Below the pieces are notes generated by a model that saw only the letters and a list, made by a program, of their open reading frames with translations, made no database searches and was not told the origin of the DNA. A stretch of DNA of 39,320 nt, taken from assembly GCA_016203175.1 (NCBI GenBank), contig JACQNH010000067.1, positions 1 to 39,320 on the forward strand, read 5' to 3'. The stretch is from Candidatus Woesearchaeota archaeon. GTDB taxonomy: Archaea > Nanobdellota > Nanobdellia > SCGC-AAA011-G17 > JACQNH01. Position numbers and translations under genes: made by a program. This document shows, piece after piece, positions 1 through 7,793 of this stretch (positions within the stretch are counted from its first letter, which is position 1; each line of letters starts with the position of its first letter).

Positions 1-21
1 ACGCTAAGTGTGCTTTACAGT

Positions 22-48
22 AGCGTAGCATCAACGCTACGCTTTTTT
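22..48 (+). terminator. GC-rich hairpin followed by a T run
   Basis: An 8-bp perfect stem (AGCGTAGC / GCTACGCT) with a 6-base loop is followed by five T residues and more T-rich sequence. It looks like a terminator for a gene that ends left of the window. Archaeal termination relies mostly on U-runs, so the hairpin could instead be part of a structured RNA. No gene is visible upstream in the window. Confidence 0.5.
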
Positions 49-68
49 ATTATTTTTTGAGTAAAAAT

Positions 69-108
69 AGATTTCGTTTGGCCCCTAGTCAAAGACTAGT
101 GGAAATCT
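69..108. other. two-stem structured element upstream of the first ORF
   Basis: An outer 7-bp stem AGATTTC/GAAATCT (69-75 with 102-108) encloses an inner hairpin CTAGTC-AAA-GACTAG (85-99). The inner stem can be extended past a one-base bulge. The element lies just before the TTG start of the first ORF. It could be a 5'-UTR regulatory structure, a mobile-element end or a small RNA; nothing seen here separates these. Confidence 0.4.
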
Positions 109-121
109 TTGGATTATAAGA

Positions 122-913
122 TTGGATAAAAATCAAGGGGTAAGAAAATTAATATTTAATACTCTAATAAGGATCTTAAAAAGAGATGAAAGAATTGATT
201 TGGCAACGATATCCGGCTCGGATGCGTCAAAGAAGACTACTGAAATTTCCGATATTGACTTAATTGTTATTCTAAAAGAAGAATCTCTTTTTGACTTGTT
301 TATTAAGGATATTTGGGATATAGCTAATAATTGTGGAGAGTTAATAAGTATTTATAACACAACCCCTTATCATTATTTTCTTATATTTAAAAGAGGGATC
401 ATTGTTGATTTAAATATTATTACAAATGCTCTTTTCTGGACCTTAAAAAAATCTCGGATATTATTTGATAAAAAGGGTTTTATTTCTAGTAAATTCTATA
501 AAATACCTATAAGTGATGAATATATTAACCAGCTAATTTTATCCGGTTTTGTGGGTATAATAAGGGCAATCAATAAGTTAAAGAAAAAAGATTACTGGGT
601 TATTCCAAGATTTATAAATTTTGTAAGAGAGAATTCCATCTTGCCTTTGATAAAAGTATTAAATAAAGACAAGATTGAAAACATAACTAACCTTAACTTG
701 GACAAATTCCCAAAAAAATTAAAATATCAGGTTTATCAGACCTTTGCTAAACCTTTTGAAAAAGATAGTAATAAGGCAATAATTTCTACTTTCTATATAA
801 TGTTGGAATTGTGTACTAAACTAAAAAATAAATTTAAGATAAACGATTTTTCTGATACAATAATTCTTGTTAAAAAACATTTGGGTGAAATAAATAATGA
901 TAAAAAAGAATAG
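122..913 (+). CDS. nucleotidyltransferase-fold protein (NTP_transf_2-like)
   Basis: The N-terminal region has the polymerase-beta-type nucleotidyltransferase signature: GSD, then a SDIDL pair of metal-binding aspartates at about residues 45-47, and a third carboxylate in VDLN near residue 97. The C-terminal half is helical and basic, without a domain I recognise. It may adenylylate a small molecule, RNA or protein; the substrate cannot be read from sequence. The start is a TTG, because no ATG lies near the motif and the frame is closed upstream by a TAG at 86-88. It overlaps the following methyltransferase by 17 bases, which implies co-translation. The pair sits directly against a broken aspS, so it is probably accessory DNA. 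Four nucleotidyltransferase-fold proteins occur in this window. Confidence 0.7.
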   Translation: MDKNQGVRKLIFNTLIRILKRDERIDLATISGSDASKKTTEISDIDLIVILKEESLFDLFIKDIWDIANNCGELISIYNTTPYHYFLIFKRGIIVDLNIITNALFWTLKKSRILFDKKGFISSKFYKIPISDEYINQLILSGFVGIIRAINKLKKKDYWVIPRFINFVRENSILPLIKVLNKDKIENITNLNLDKFPKKLKYQVYQTFAKPFEKDSNKAIISTFYIMLELCTKLKNKFKINDFSDTIILVKKHLGEINNDKKE

Positions 914-1763
914 TTTATATGACGTAAAATTTCTAAATAAATTTCATTATAATTCTGGAAAAAAATTAAATATTAGGTTAAATACCTGGAAAAAATATGG
1001 TTCTAATAAAGTAGACCTACCAAATTGGATTACCAATGAGATATTTAAAGATGGGTTTTATCAAAAATTCTTAGATGTAGGCTGTGGCAATTGCAACTTT
1101 GTTTGTGAGTTTATAAAAAAAAAATTGAGTGAAGACATTACTTGTGTGGATATATCCAAAAAGATGCTGAATTCTTGTAGAATTAAATTAAAAGAAACAA
1201 AAAATAAAATTAATTATGTTTTAGCAGATGTGCAAGCCCTCCCTTTTGAAGATGACTTATTTGATTTAGTAGTCGCTATGCATATGCTTTATCATGTTAA
1301 AGATATAAAAAAAGCGTTGAATGAGATAAAAAGAGTTACAAAGAATAATGGACTAATTATAATAACCACTTCTAATTACTATTTTGATAAGGGATTAAAT
1401 AAAATACACTATGATGGTTTGAGAAAGTTTGGATTTCCGAAATTTACTCTAGACAAAAAGATTTATTGTCGATTCACTGAAAAAAAAGCGATGCACCTTA
1501 TGTCTATTTTTAAAGGTCATATTAAAATATTTAGATACCACAACGATTTAATTTTTACTAATCTTAAGGATGCACTAGCATACTATACCTCTTCAATGAT
1601 GTATAGGAATACTTATGGACCTTATGATGAAAGGATTAAAATAGACCTTTGGAAAGAGCTATTAAAATTTATTAATTATAAAATTAATAAAGAAATAATA
1701 GAAAAAGGGTCTTTTGTTTCTCCAGGAGAAGTTATTATATTTAAAATACTAAATAAAAAATGA
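897..1763 (+). CDS. class I SAM-dependent methyltransferase (Methyltransf_11-like)
   Basis: The Rossmann-type SAM-binding motif LDVGCGNCNF lies near residue 60. It is followed by an acidic strand end (CVDIS), then DVQALPFEDDLFDLV, and the post-motif HMLYHVKDIKKALNEIKRVTKNNG typical of UbiE/Methyltransf_11 proteins. About 100 C-terminal residues carry no domain I recognise. The substrate is unknown. The gene overlaps the nucleotidyltransferase by 17 bases, so the two are likely co-translated and may modify the same substrate; that last point is inference. Its stop codon is only 8 bases from the first aspS-derived codon. Confidence 0.85.
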   Translation: MIKKNSLYDVKFLNKFHYNSGKKLNIRLNTWKKYGSNKVDLPNWITNEIFKDGFYQKFLDVGCGNCNFVCEFIKKKLSEDITCVDISKKMLNSCRIKLKETKNKINYVLADVQALPFEDDLFDLVVAMHMLYHVKDIKKALNEIKRVTKNNGLIIITTSNYYFDKGLNKIHYDGLRKFGFPKFTLDKKIYCRFTEKKAMHLMSIFKGHIKIFRYHNDLIFTNLKDALAYYTSSMMYRNTYGPYDERIKIDLWKELLKFINYKINKEIIEKGSFVSPGEVIIFKILNKK

Positions 1764-1770
1764 ATATTAA

Positions 1771-2340
1771 ACAAATGAAATTTTAACTAAATTAAGAACA
1801 AAACTAGCTGAAGATTTAAATCTAATTAAAGACAAGGGTGAATTATATTTTGCTTGGGTAATAGACTTTCCATTATTTGAGTGGAATGAAGAACTAAACC
1901 ATTACACTTCAATGCATCACCCATTTACCGCCCCTAAGAAAGAATTTGAAGATTTAATAGAAAAAGATCTTGGAAAGGTTTTAGGAAGACATTATGATTT
2001 AATATTAAATGGTTTTGAACTAGGTTCTGGGTCAATAAGAATGCATAACCCTGAATTACAGTCCAGGGCATTAAAGGCTTTATCTTATTCAAAAGAAGAT
2101 GCTGAAAAAAAATTTGGCTTTTTATTAGAGGCTTTTAAATTTGGTGCAGTACCACATGGAGGTATTGCTTTAGGTTTAGATAGAATTTGTGCATTATTAC
2201 AGGGAATTTCTGATATAAGAGAGGTAATTGCATTTCCTAAAAATAAGGCGGGACAAAACCCTATGGATGGATGCCCTTCTGATGTTGAGGAAAAACAGTT
2301 AAAAGAGCTTCATCTTAAACTAGAAACAGTAAAGAAATAG
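1771..2340 (+). pseudogene. aspS: 5'-truncated bacterial-type aspartyl-tRNA synthetase, C-terminal part only
   Basis: The open frame starts right after a TAA at 1768-1770 and encodes about 189 residues of bacterial-type AspRS. Visible landmarks are the WVIDFPLFEW strand, the HHPFTAP signature, YDLILNGFELGSGSIR, and class II motif 3 (GGIALGLDR). The anticodon-binding domain, motif 2 and the GAD insertion are absent; the full family is about 580 residues. The ORF track begins at an internal Met in HHPFT, which is not a credible start. The fragment cannot charge tRNA alone. It lies just upstream of gatC, which suggests an ancestral aspS-gatC-gatA cluster in which a non-discriminating AspRS supplied Asp-tRNA(Asn) to GatCAB. 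The upstream half was displaced by the nucleotidyltransferase/methyltransferase DNA or lies outside the window. Confidence 0.85.
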
Positions 2341-2392
2341 TTCTATTATGGTTTATTGCCAGTTCATAAGATATATTATACTCAACAATAAA

Positions 2393-2402
2393 GTTTAAAT
2401 AC
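2393..2402 (+). promoter_or_regulatory. probable TATA box for gatC
   Basis: GTTTAAATAC is centred about 29 bases before the gatC ATG, the spacing expected for a leaderless or nearly leaderless archaeal transcript. Confidence 0.5.
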
Positions 2403-2425
2403 TTTTAAGAGGCAGTAAAGGAAAT

Positions 2426-2710
2426 ATGCAAATAGACAAAGATATTTTAAATAAAGTAGCAACGATATCCAGATTAAAATTAACAAAGGAGGAGCAAGAA
2501 ACCTTTTTACCTGAGTTAAAAGAGATTTTAAAGGCATTTTCTGAATTAACAAATTTGGATACTTCAAAGATAGAATTATCAATACAACCATTACCAGTTT
2601 CAAATGTTTTTAGGGAGGATATTATCAAAAAATCTTTAGAGCAAGAAGAAGCGCTGTTAAATACTAAACATACAAAAAATGGTTATTTCAAAGCACCAAA
2701 GGTGATATGA
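2426..2710 (+). CDS. gatC: Asp/Glu-tRNA(Asn/Gln) amidotransferase subunit C
   Basis: This 94-residue protein has the usual GatC length and layout. The N-terminal helix (DILNKVATISRLKLTKEE) is followed by the linker LDTSKIELSIQPLPVSNVFREDI and the C-terminal KNGYFKAPKVI, close to the family ending GYFVVPKVI. GatC wraps around GatA and stabilises the GatCAB complex, which converts misacylated Asp-tRNA(Asn) or Glu-tRNA(Gln). It is the first gene of a tight operon with the DUF4352-type membrane protein and gatA; gatB is transcribed separately 3.7 kb downstream. It lies 85 bases after the aspS remnant, with its own TATA-like box. Confidence 0.93.
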   Translation: MQIDKDILNKVATISRLKLTKEEQETFLPELKEILKAFSELTNLDTSKIELSIQPLPVSNVFREDIIKKSLEQEEALLNTKHTKNGYFKAPKVI

Positions 2711-2722
2711 ACGGTGGAAGAA

Positions 2723-3874
2723 ATGAAACTCTCAGAATATTTAAAAGAGAAGAGCATGGGAAATGTTAAGCAGGAACCTTCTATAGATGAATTAGAAGAA
2801 CAAATAGAAAATGCAAGAAGGAAAATTATACTAGAGAAACAAAAATTAAAAGCTTTGAAGAAAAAGGAAGAAATAGAAAGGATACTTGCTGATCCTGGAA
2901 ATGCTTCAACAACACCTAAGTGGGTTTATGGACTTATTGGAATTTTAATTTTGATAATAATTGGTGGAGGGGGATATTTTTATTTAAAAGACGTTAGTAT
3001 AACAGGTTCAACTGTGATGCAGCCTCAAGCTGAGAATACTACAGTTACTGAAACTCCAAAAACAGAAGTGGTTGTTTATGATTTAGATGATAATGTAAAA
3101 ATGGATAATTTAACAATTACGACAACAAATGTAATAGGGAAGAATAAAATTGGAAAAATTACAGGTATTAAATTTGTTGGTGTGGAAGCAGAGGGTGTTT
3201 ATTATGTTGTAACTTTAGAAATAGAAAATAGCGGTAAGAAAAGCATTAAATTTGATCCAGAGATTTTAGTTATTGATGAAGACGAGAGAGAATATAGTGT
3301 AGATGAAACAGCTGAAAGTTATTACGTAGAGGATCTTAAGGTTTTAGATCTGAAAGAAGAGGTTAAGCCTTTATTACTTAGAAAAGGTGTTAAAATATTT
3401 GATGTTCCAATAGCAGCTAAAGGATTAAAATTAGTTATTAAAGATTCAACAGGAGAAATTAGAATAAATTTAGAAAGCAAGGGAAAAATAAAAATAAGCA
3501 ATGGTGAGGTAAAAACAACAACTCCAAAAGAATCAGGTCCTCAAATAAAGGTTAGGTTAACTGATGTTGTAAATAATCCATTAGCTGATAATTTCGTGAT
3601 AAACGGTACTACTGAATTTAATTACTTGTATAAGATTGAAAATTTAGAAAAGTCTACTTTAAGATGTAATGTTGATGAAATTGTAAATAATGTTTTAAAT
3701 GAGAATCACCAAATTTTAAAAATGGATGCATTAGAAATAAATCAATTCCCAGAAGCTATTAAAAAATCAGAGGCTAATAATTTTACAGTAAGTTACACAG
3801 CAAAATGCCATTTCGAAGGCAAGATTACTGAAACAATGGTTGAAAATTCATTTACAGCGCAGTTCATAAATTAA
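2723..3874 (+). CDS. single-pass membrane protein with extracellular DUF4352-like domain
   Basis: An N-terminal cytoplasmic segment of about 65 residues is a charged coiled coil (ELEEQIENARRKI...KALKKKEEIERI). One transmembrane helix follows (WVYGLIGILILIIIGGGGYFY). The outer part contains a DUF4352/Telokin-like immunoglobulin fold (GVYYVVTLEIENSGKKSIKF, then an ILVIDEDERE strand), and about 110 further beta-rich residues form a second outer domain. The ORF track starts at GTG 2714. I prefer the ATG at 2723 because GGTGG just before it makes a Shine-Dalgarno-like site. It sits between gatC and gatA with 1-12 bases of spacing, so it is co-transcribed with them. No functional link to amidotransferase is known to me. 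Confidence 0.8.
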   Translation: MKLSEYLKEKSMGNVKQEPSIDELEEQIENARRKIILEKQKLKALKKKEEIERILADPGNASTTPKWVYGLIGILILIIIGGGGYFYLKDVSITGSTVMQPQAENTTVTETPKTEVVVYDLDDNVKMDNLTITTTNVIGKNKIGKITGIKFVGVEAEGVYYVVTLEIENSGKKSIKFDPEILVIDEDEREYSVDETAESYYVEDLKVLDLKEEVKPLLLRKGVKIFDVPIAAKGLKLVIKDSTGEIRINLESKGKIKISNGEVKTTTPKESGPQIKVRLTDVVNNPLADNFVINGTTEFNYLYKIENLEKSTLRCNVDEIVNNVLNENHQILKMDALEINQFPEAIKKSEANNFTVSYTAKCHFEGKITETMVENSFTAQFIN

Positions 3875-3875
3875 A

Positions 3876-5264
3876 ATGAGTATTAAACAACAAGTTAGAT
3901 TAATAAAAGAGGGGAAGATTTCTGTAGTAGATTATGTTAAAGATATTCTGAAACAATCTGCTAAAATAAATGATGAATTAAAATGTTTAAATTATTTTGC
4001 TAAAGAAGAATCTATAAAAAGAGCTGAAATTTTAGATAAAGAATTAAAACAGAAAACTAACGGAAAATTATTTGGAATTCCTATAACTGCAAAAGATGAT
4101 TTATGTGTTAAAGGTATGCCTACAACTTCCGGCTCTACAATTTTAAGAAATTATAAACCGCCGTATAATGCTACATGTATAGAGAAAGTTTTAATGGAAA
4201 AAGGGATCATTATAGGAAAAACTTGCCAGGATGAATTTGGTTTTGGAAGTTTTAACACAAATACAAGCTTAGATTTTGAAAGACCTTTAAATCCTTTTGA
4301 CAAAGAAAGAACTACTGGGGGAAGTTCTGGAGGAGCAGCTGCATTTGTTCAAAAAGCAAATTTTCCAACTGTTGCTTTAGCAGAATCTACTGGGGGCTCA
4401 ATTGTAAATCCTGCTTCTTTTTGTGGTGTTGTTGGATTATGTCCTACTTATGGTTTAGTTTCCAGATACGGTTTAATTGATTATGCAAATTCTTTAGATA
4501 AAATTGGGACAATAGGAAAAACTGTTGAAGATGCAGAATTGTTATTGGACATTATAAAAGGATTTGATCCTTTAGATCCAACTTCAATAAAACAAGAGAG
4601 TAAAAAAATAAATATAAAAGAGATAGCTATACAAAAAGAGGCATTAGATGTTGATAAAGAGGTAAAAGATTTATTTTTGGAAACTTTAAAAAAATTAAAA
4701 ATAAAATACAAAGAAGTTTCATTACCTTTAACTGCCAAATATGCGATTCCTGCTTATTATATTATTGCAATGTCAGAAGCTTCTACAAATTTAGCCAAAT
4801 ATTGCGGAATGAGATACGGTAAAGAGGAAGAGATTAAAGATGATTTCAATGAGTATTTTTCTAAAATAAGATCAAGTTATTTTGGGAGGGAAGCTAAGAG
4901 AAGAATTATTTTAGGAACATTTGCGAGAATGGCTGGCTATAGGGATGCATTTTATGTTAAAGCATTAAAGGCCAGGTCATTAATAATTCAGGAATATAAA
5001 AAAGTTTTAAAAGATTATCCTGTTATTGCAACTCCTACAATGCCTTTAATTGCACCTAAATTTAAGGATATTACGAAATTAACTCCTTTACAAAACTATA
5101 TGATGGACATTTTAACTGTTGGACCAAACTTAGCTGGATTGCCTCATTTAAGTGTTAATGCAGGATTTATTTCTAAGATGCCTTGTGGGATAATGTTTAC
5201 AGGGGATCATTTAGGTGAAAATACAATAATTGAAATAGGGAAGAAAGTTGAAAACATATCTTAA
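3876..5264 (+). CDS. gatA: Asp/Glu-tRNA(Asn/Gln) amidotransferase subunit A
   Basis: This is an amidase-signature enzyme that releases ammonia from glutamine for tRNA-dependent amidation. The Ser-cisSer-Lys triad is visible: Lys in ITAKDDL, Ser in TTGGSSGG and the nucleophile in STGGSIVNPASFCG. Length (462 aa) is normal. Unusually, the near-universal SDTGGSIR stretch reads ESTGGSIV here, so the conserved Asp and Arg are replaced. The last residues, IIEIGKKVENIS, have a diverged second copy 480 bases downstream (IIELGKKVENLSSM), beyond the hicBA pair. The gatA stop shares the palindrome TTAA with the hicA stop on the other strand. It is co-transcribed with gatC. Confidence 0.93.
   Translation: MSIKQQVRLIKEGKISVVDYVKDILKQSAKINDELKCLNYFAKEESIKRAEILDKELKQKTNGKLFGIPITAKDDLCVKGMPTTSGSTILRNYKPPYNATCIEKVLMEKGIIIGKTCQDEFGFGSFNTNTSLDFERPLNPFDKERTTGGSSGGAAAFVQKANFPTVALAESTGGSIVNPASFCGVVGLCPTYGLVSRYGLIDYANSLDKIGTIGKTVEDAELLLDIIKGFDPLDPTSIKQESKKINIKEIAIQKEALDVDKEVKDLFLETLKKLKIKYKEVSLPLTAKYAIPAYYIIAMSEASTNLAKYCGMRYGKEEEIKDDFNEYFSKIRSSYFGREAKRRIILGTFARMAGYRDAFYVKALKARSLIIQEYKKVLKDYPVIATPTMPLIAPKFKDITKLTPLQNYMMDILTVGPNLAGLPHLSVNAGFISKMPCGIMFTGDHLGENTIIEIGKKVENIS
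5226..5264 (+). repeat. gatA 3'-end duplication, copy 1 (in the intact gene)
   Basis: These last 13 codons of gatA, including the stop, match the sequence at 5743-5787. About 28 of 36 aligned bases are identical, and most differences are synonymous or Ile/Leu exchanges. The core AAGAAAGTTGAAAA is a perfect 14-base direct repeat (5241-5254 and 5758-5771). The two copies bracket hicBA. Confidence 0.8.
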
Positions 5265-5488
5265 CAATGCCTCATAAATTCTTCTCTGTTAATAATCAAA
5301 TCGTGCTTTATGATTTTATTTAGGAGACCACGATCAACTTCTTCTCCGCCATGATTCGGGATTACTGTTGTCCTCCCATCAGCATGTTCAAAAAACATAT
5401 GGCTGCCTTCTTGTCTCTTCATCTCAAAACCTAGCTTTTTTAGAACCTTAGCAACTTCCTTAGCAGTCATTAAAGGAAGTTTTGGCAT
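5261..5488 (-). CDS. hicA: HicA family mRNA interferase toxin
   Basis: This 75-residue protein has the double-stranded-RNA-binding-like HicA fold: a helix (TAKEVAKVLKKLGFE), then KRQEGSHMFFEH with the catalytic His in GSH, then RTTVIPNHGGEEVDRGLL. HicA toxins cleave mRNA when released from HicB. It follows hicB with one base between them, so the two are translationally coupled. Its stop overlaps that of gatA by 4 bases at TTAA, so the two genes converge with no spacer. Confidence 0.93.
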   Translation of the reverse strand: MPKLPLMTAKEVAKVLKKLGFEMKRQEGSHMFFEHADGRTTVIPNHGGEEVDRGLLNKIIKHDLIINREEFMRHC

Positions 5489-5489
5489 A

Positions 5490-5699
5490 TTATACCTCTA
5501 TTTGCTGTAAACTAAGAAATTTAACTTTTTCTTCGATTGGCTTCTTAACCTTAAGGTATAGTGAAATGGCTTCTTTAGTTCTTTCCATTAACTCGTCATA
5601 AGTCTTTGCCTGAGTATGGCAACCTGGCAATTCAACTACCTCTGAAATAAGATACCCGTCTTCTCCTTGTTCTACTACAACATTAAATCGATTTCCCAT
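5490..5699 (-). CDS. hicB: HicB family antitoxin
   Basis: The partial RNase-H-like HicB fold is clear: FNVVVEQGEDGYLISEVVELPGCHTQAKTYDELMERTKEAI. It binds and inhibits HicA. The ORF track starts at 5747, but 16 N-terminal residues then precede the HicB fold and part of that extra sequence comes from the duplicated gatA end. I choose the internal ATG at 5699 because HicB proteins begin close to this strand and a TATA box lies about 27 bases upstream. I see no DNA-binding domain fused at the C-terminus; the protein stops at FLSLQQIEV. It is the first gene of the pair. Confidence 0.88.
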   Translation of the reverse strand: MGNRFNVVVEQGEDGYLISEVVELPGCHTQAKTYDELMERTKEAISLYLKVKKPIEEKVKFLSLQQIEV

Positions 5700-5721
5700 G
5701 TAGTTTTGATTCTTGGTAGAT

Positions 5722-5730
5722 TTATATAAT
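5722..5730 (-). promoter_or_regulatory. probable TATA box for hicBA
   Basis: TTTATATAA (TTATATAAA on the minus strand) is centred about 27 bases before the hicB ATG at 5699. It supports the shorter hicB start and indicates that the cassette carries its own promoter. Confidence 0.55.
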
Positions 5731-5742
5731 TTTCGTTTTAAA

Positions 5743-5787
5743 ATCATTGAACTTGGAAAGAAAGTTGAAAATTTAAGTTCTATGTAA
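5743..5787 (+). repeat. gatA 3'-end duplication, copy 2 (orphan remnant)
   Basis: Read on the plus strand this encodes IIELGKKVENLSSM and a TAA stop, matching the end of the intact GatA. It is cut off from gatA by hicBA. Its last bases overlap the stop of the converging secreted-protein gene (5773), so this may be the original gatA end; copy 1 would then have arrived with the cassette. This ordering is inference. Confidence 0.78.
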
Positions 5788-6342
5788 AATGAAATAGATT
5801 ACAATAAGAATTATAATTATCAATAAAATTAAAGATGTTATGAAAATAAAGCTAGTGCTACCTTTTTTAGAAATACCCTTAGTAATATTTACTTCGGATA
5901 TAGATTCTACTTTTTCTTCTGAAGCTTTATGAAAACAATTTGATTTTAAACATATATCTTTAGTTTCAGTTTTGTTATCATTGCATTCTACATCATCGTT
6001 ACATTCTGGTAAAGGTAGACCATAACAGGCTAAATTTGAACACTCTTTACCACAGAAACAGTTTTCACAAGGCTCTGGTTGTATTCTTATTTTTAGGAAA
6101 CTAACTCCACTGTCGAAGACCTCTAAACTAACATTTTTAAAATCTATAATTCCTGGCCTAGAAAAGAATAGTATCTTTTTTTCTCCATTTATGCAAACTT
6201 CTGCTTGTTTTTCTGGGTAGTTTATACTTAAAAGAGATATATTTTTACCTTGAGAATAATAACTATCTCCTATTCTCATTGTAACTGCATTTACATTAGC
6301 TGCTAATAATAGTAACATTAAAGCTAATAAGTATAGTTTCAT
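5773..6342 (-). CDS. secreted Cys-rich protein with C-terminal membrane anchor
   Basis: An N-terminal signal peptide (KLYLLALMLLLLAANVNA) is followed by about 70 residues of beta-rich ectodomain. A Cys-rich stretch comes next (CENCFCGKEC..CYG..CNDDVEC..DIC..NCF), then one hydrophobic helix and a short basic tail (YFILHRT). The likely topology is a type I protein anchored in the cell membrane with its cysteines outside. The start at 6342, rather than 6351, puts the probable TATA box (CTTTTAAGTT) about 26 bases upstream. The function is not recognised. It originally converged on gatA; hicBA now separates them. Confidence 0.75.
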   Translation of the reverse strand: MKLYLLALMLLLLAANVNAVTMRIGDSYYSQGKNISLLSINYPEKQAEVCINGEKKILFFSRPGIIDFKNVSLEVFDSGVSFLKIRIQPEPCENCFCGKECSNLACYGLPLPECNDDVECNDNKTETKDICLKSNCFHKASEEKVESISEVNITKGISKKGSTSFIFITSLILLIIIILIVIYFILHRT

Positions 6343-6404
6343 ATTAACCATTATAACGTTGTAACTTAAAAGCTTTTCTAAATTGAAAATGAAAAATATA
6401 AATG

Positions 6405-6412
6405 TTTTTAAA
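6405..6412 (+). promoter_or_regulatory. probable TATA box for gatB
   Basis: TTTTTAAA lies about 26 bases before the ATG at 6435. It falls inside the longer ORF that begins at 6402, so it argues for the downstream start and a leaderless mRNA. Confidence 0.6.
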
Positions 6413-6434
6413 GCAGTTATCTAATCTTACTATT

Positions 6435-7793
6435 ATGACTGAGGTAAAAATAGGTTGCGAGTTTCATATTCAATTAAATACTAAAACGAAAATTTTCTGT
6501 TCTTGTTCTACTTCAAGTTCAGAAGAACCAAATACAAATACTTGTCCAACATGTTTGGGTTTACCTGGTTCAAAACCTGCATTTAATAAAGAAGCACTGA
6601 ATCAGGCTTTAAAGGTTGCATTAGCATTAAATTGTAAAATAAATAAAAGATCGTATTTTTCAAGAAAATCTTATTTTTATCCTGATCTTCCTAAAAATTA
6701 TCAGATTACACAATATGAAACACCAATAGCAACTGAAGGAAAATTAGAAGGGATTAGAATTAAAAGAATTCATTTAGAAGAGGATCCTGGAAAGTTGGTA
6801 CATCAAGGAGCAATAACTTTAGTTGATTACAATAGGTCTGGAATACCATTAATTGAGGTTGTTACTGAGCCTGATTTTAAATCTCCTAATGAAGTAAGAT
6901 TATTTTTAAGAAAACTAACAACAGTTTTAGAATATTTAAAAGTCTATCATAGAAAGTCTGAATTAAGTATAAGGACTGATGCAAATGTTTCTATTAATAA
7001 TGGAGAAAGGGTTGAAATAAAAAATATTACTGGTGTAAAACCTGTTGAAGATGCTTTAGAATATGAAATTAAAAGACAGGAGAAGGAGAAAAATATTGTA
7101 AGAGAAACTAGGGGTTATGATGCTGATAAAAATATTACTTATACTTTAAGAACAAAAGAAACTGAAGAAGATTATGGTTACATTTATGATCCTGATTTAC
7201 CTGAGATTTCTTTAACTGATGAAATGCTGAAAGAAAGTAAAGAAAGTTTACCTGAATTAGCTTCTGAAAGGGCAATAAGAATAATTAAGCAATATAAAAT
7301 TTCTAAAGAAGATGCTGAGGTTTTAACACAAGAATTAAAACTAGCAGAATTATTTGAGGCTGTTGCAAAAGATATTTCTCCAGGATTAGCTGCTAAATGG
7401 TTAAGAAGAGATTTGGCTAGAGTATTGCATTATAATAAAAAAGAGCTGCATGATGTTGAATTAGAGGAAAGTCATTTAAAAGAATTATTAAAATTAGTTG
7501 AGGAGAAAAAAATAACAGATCAAGTTGCTGGAAAGATTTTAGAGAAATTAATCGAGAAGCCTTTTTCACCTAAAGAATACGTTGAAAGGGAGAAATTAAT
7601 TAAAATAACTTCTACAGATGATTTAAGGAGGTTATGTTTAGAAGCTATTGCAGAAAATCTAAAAGCTGTTGAGGATTATAAAAAAGGAGAAGAAAAAGCT
7701 TTAGATTTTGTAGTTGGAAGTGTAATGAAAAAAACTAGAGGTAAAGCTGATCCTGTTTTGGTAAAAGAATTAATTAAAAAGGAGATTAGGTAA
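6435..7793 (+). CDS. gatB: Asp/Glu-tRNA(Asn/Gln) amidotransferase subunit B
   Basis: This is the tRNA-binding and kinase subunit of GatCAB. The N-terminal cradle has IGCEFHIQLNTKTKIFCSC and a four-cysteine zinc site (CSC..CPTC). The family hallmarks YFYPDLPKNYQITQYE, EEDPGKL and DYNRSGIPLIEVVTEPD follow. The C-terminal YqeY/tail region ends VGSVMKKTRGKADPVLVKELI. The ORF track starts 11 codons upstream, but a TATA box lies in that stretch and MTEVKIGCEFH is the normal GatB beginning. It is transcribed apart from gatC-gatA, with the secreted-protein gene diverging upstream. The next ORF starts directly after its stop. Confidence 0.95.
   Translation: MTEVKIGCEFHIQLNTKTKIFCSCSTSSSEEPNTNTCPTCLGLPGSKPAFNKEALNQALKVALALNCKINKRSYFSRKSYFYPDLPKNYQITQYETPIATEGKLEGIRIKRIHLEEDPGKLVHQGAITLVDYNRSGIPLIEVVTEPDFKSPNEVRLFLRKLTTVLEYLKVYHRKSELSIRTDANVSINNGERVEIKNITGVKPVEDALEYEIKRQEKEKNIVRETRGYDADKNITYTLRTKETEEDYGYIYDPDLPEISLTDEMLKESKESLPELASERAIRIIKQYKISKEDAEVLTQELKLAELFEAVAKDISPGLAAKWLRRDLARVLHYNKKELHDVELEESHLKELLKLVEEKKITDQVAGKILEKLIEKPFSPKEYVEREKLIKITSTDDLRRLCLEAIAENLKAVEDYKKGEEKALDFVVGSVMKKTRGKADPVLVKELIKKEIR

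Noticed and set aside
1912-2340. ORF-track call of a 142-aa gene starting at MHHPF
   Set aside because: The Met lies inside the conserved AspRS HHPFT motif and homology continues upstream to 1771, so this is a truncated aspS rather than a separate gene.
2382-2628. Two minus-strand ORFs opposite gatC
   Set aside because: They are antisense shadows of gatC with low-complexity translations and no family signal.
5700-5747. N-terminal extension of HicB (MILKRKLYKSTKNQNY)
   Set aside because: It runs through the hicB TATA box and into the duplicated gatA end; the family start is the internal ATG at 5699.
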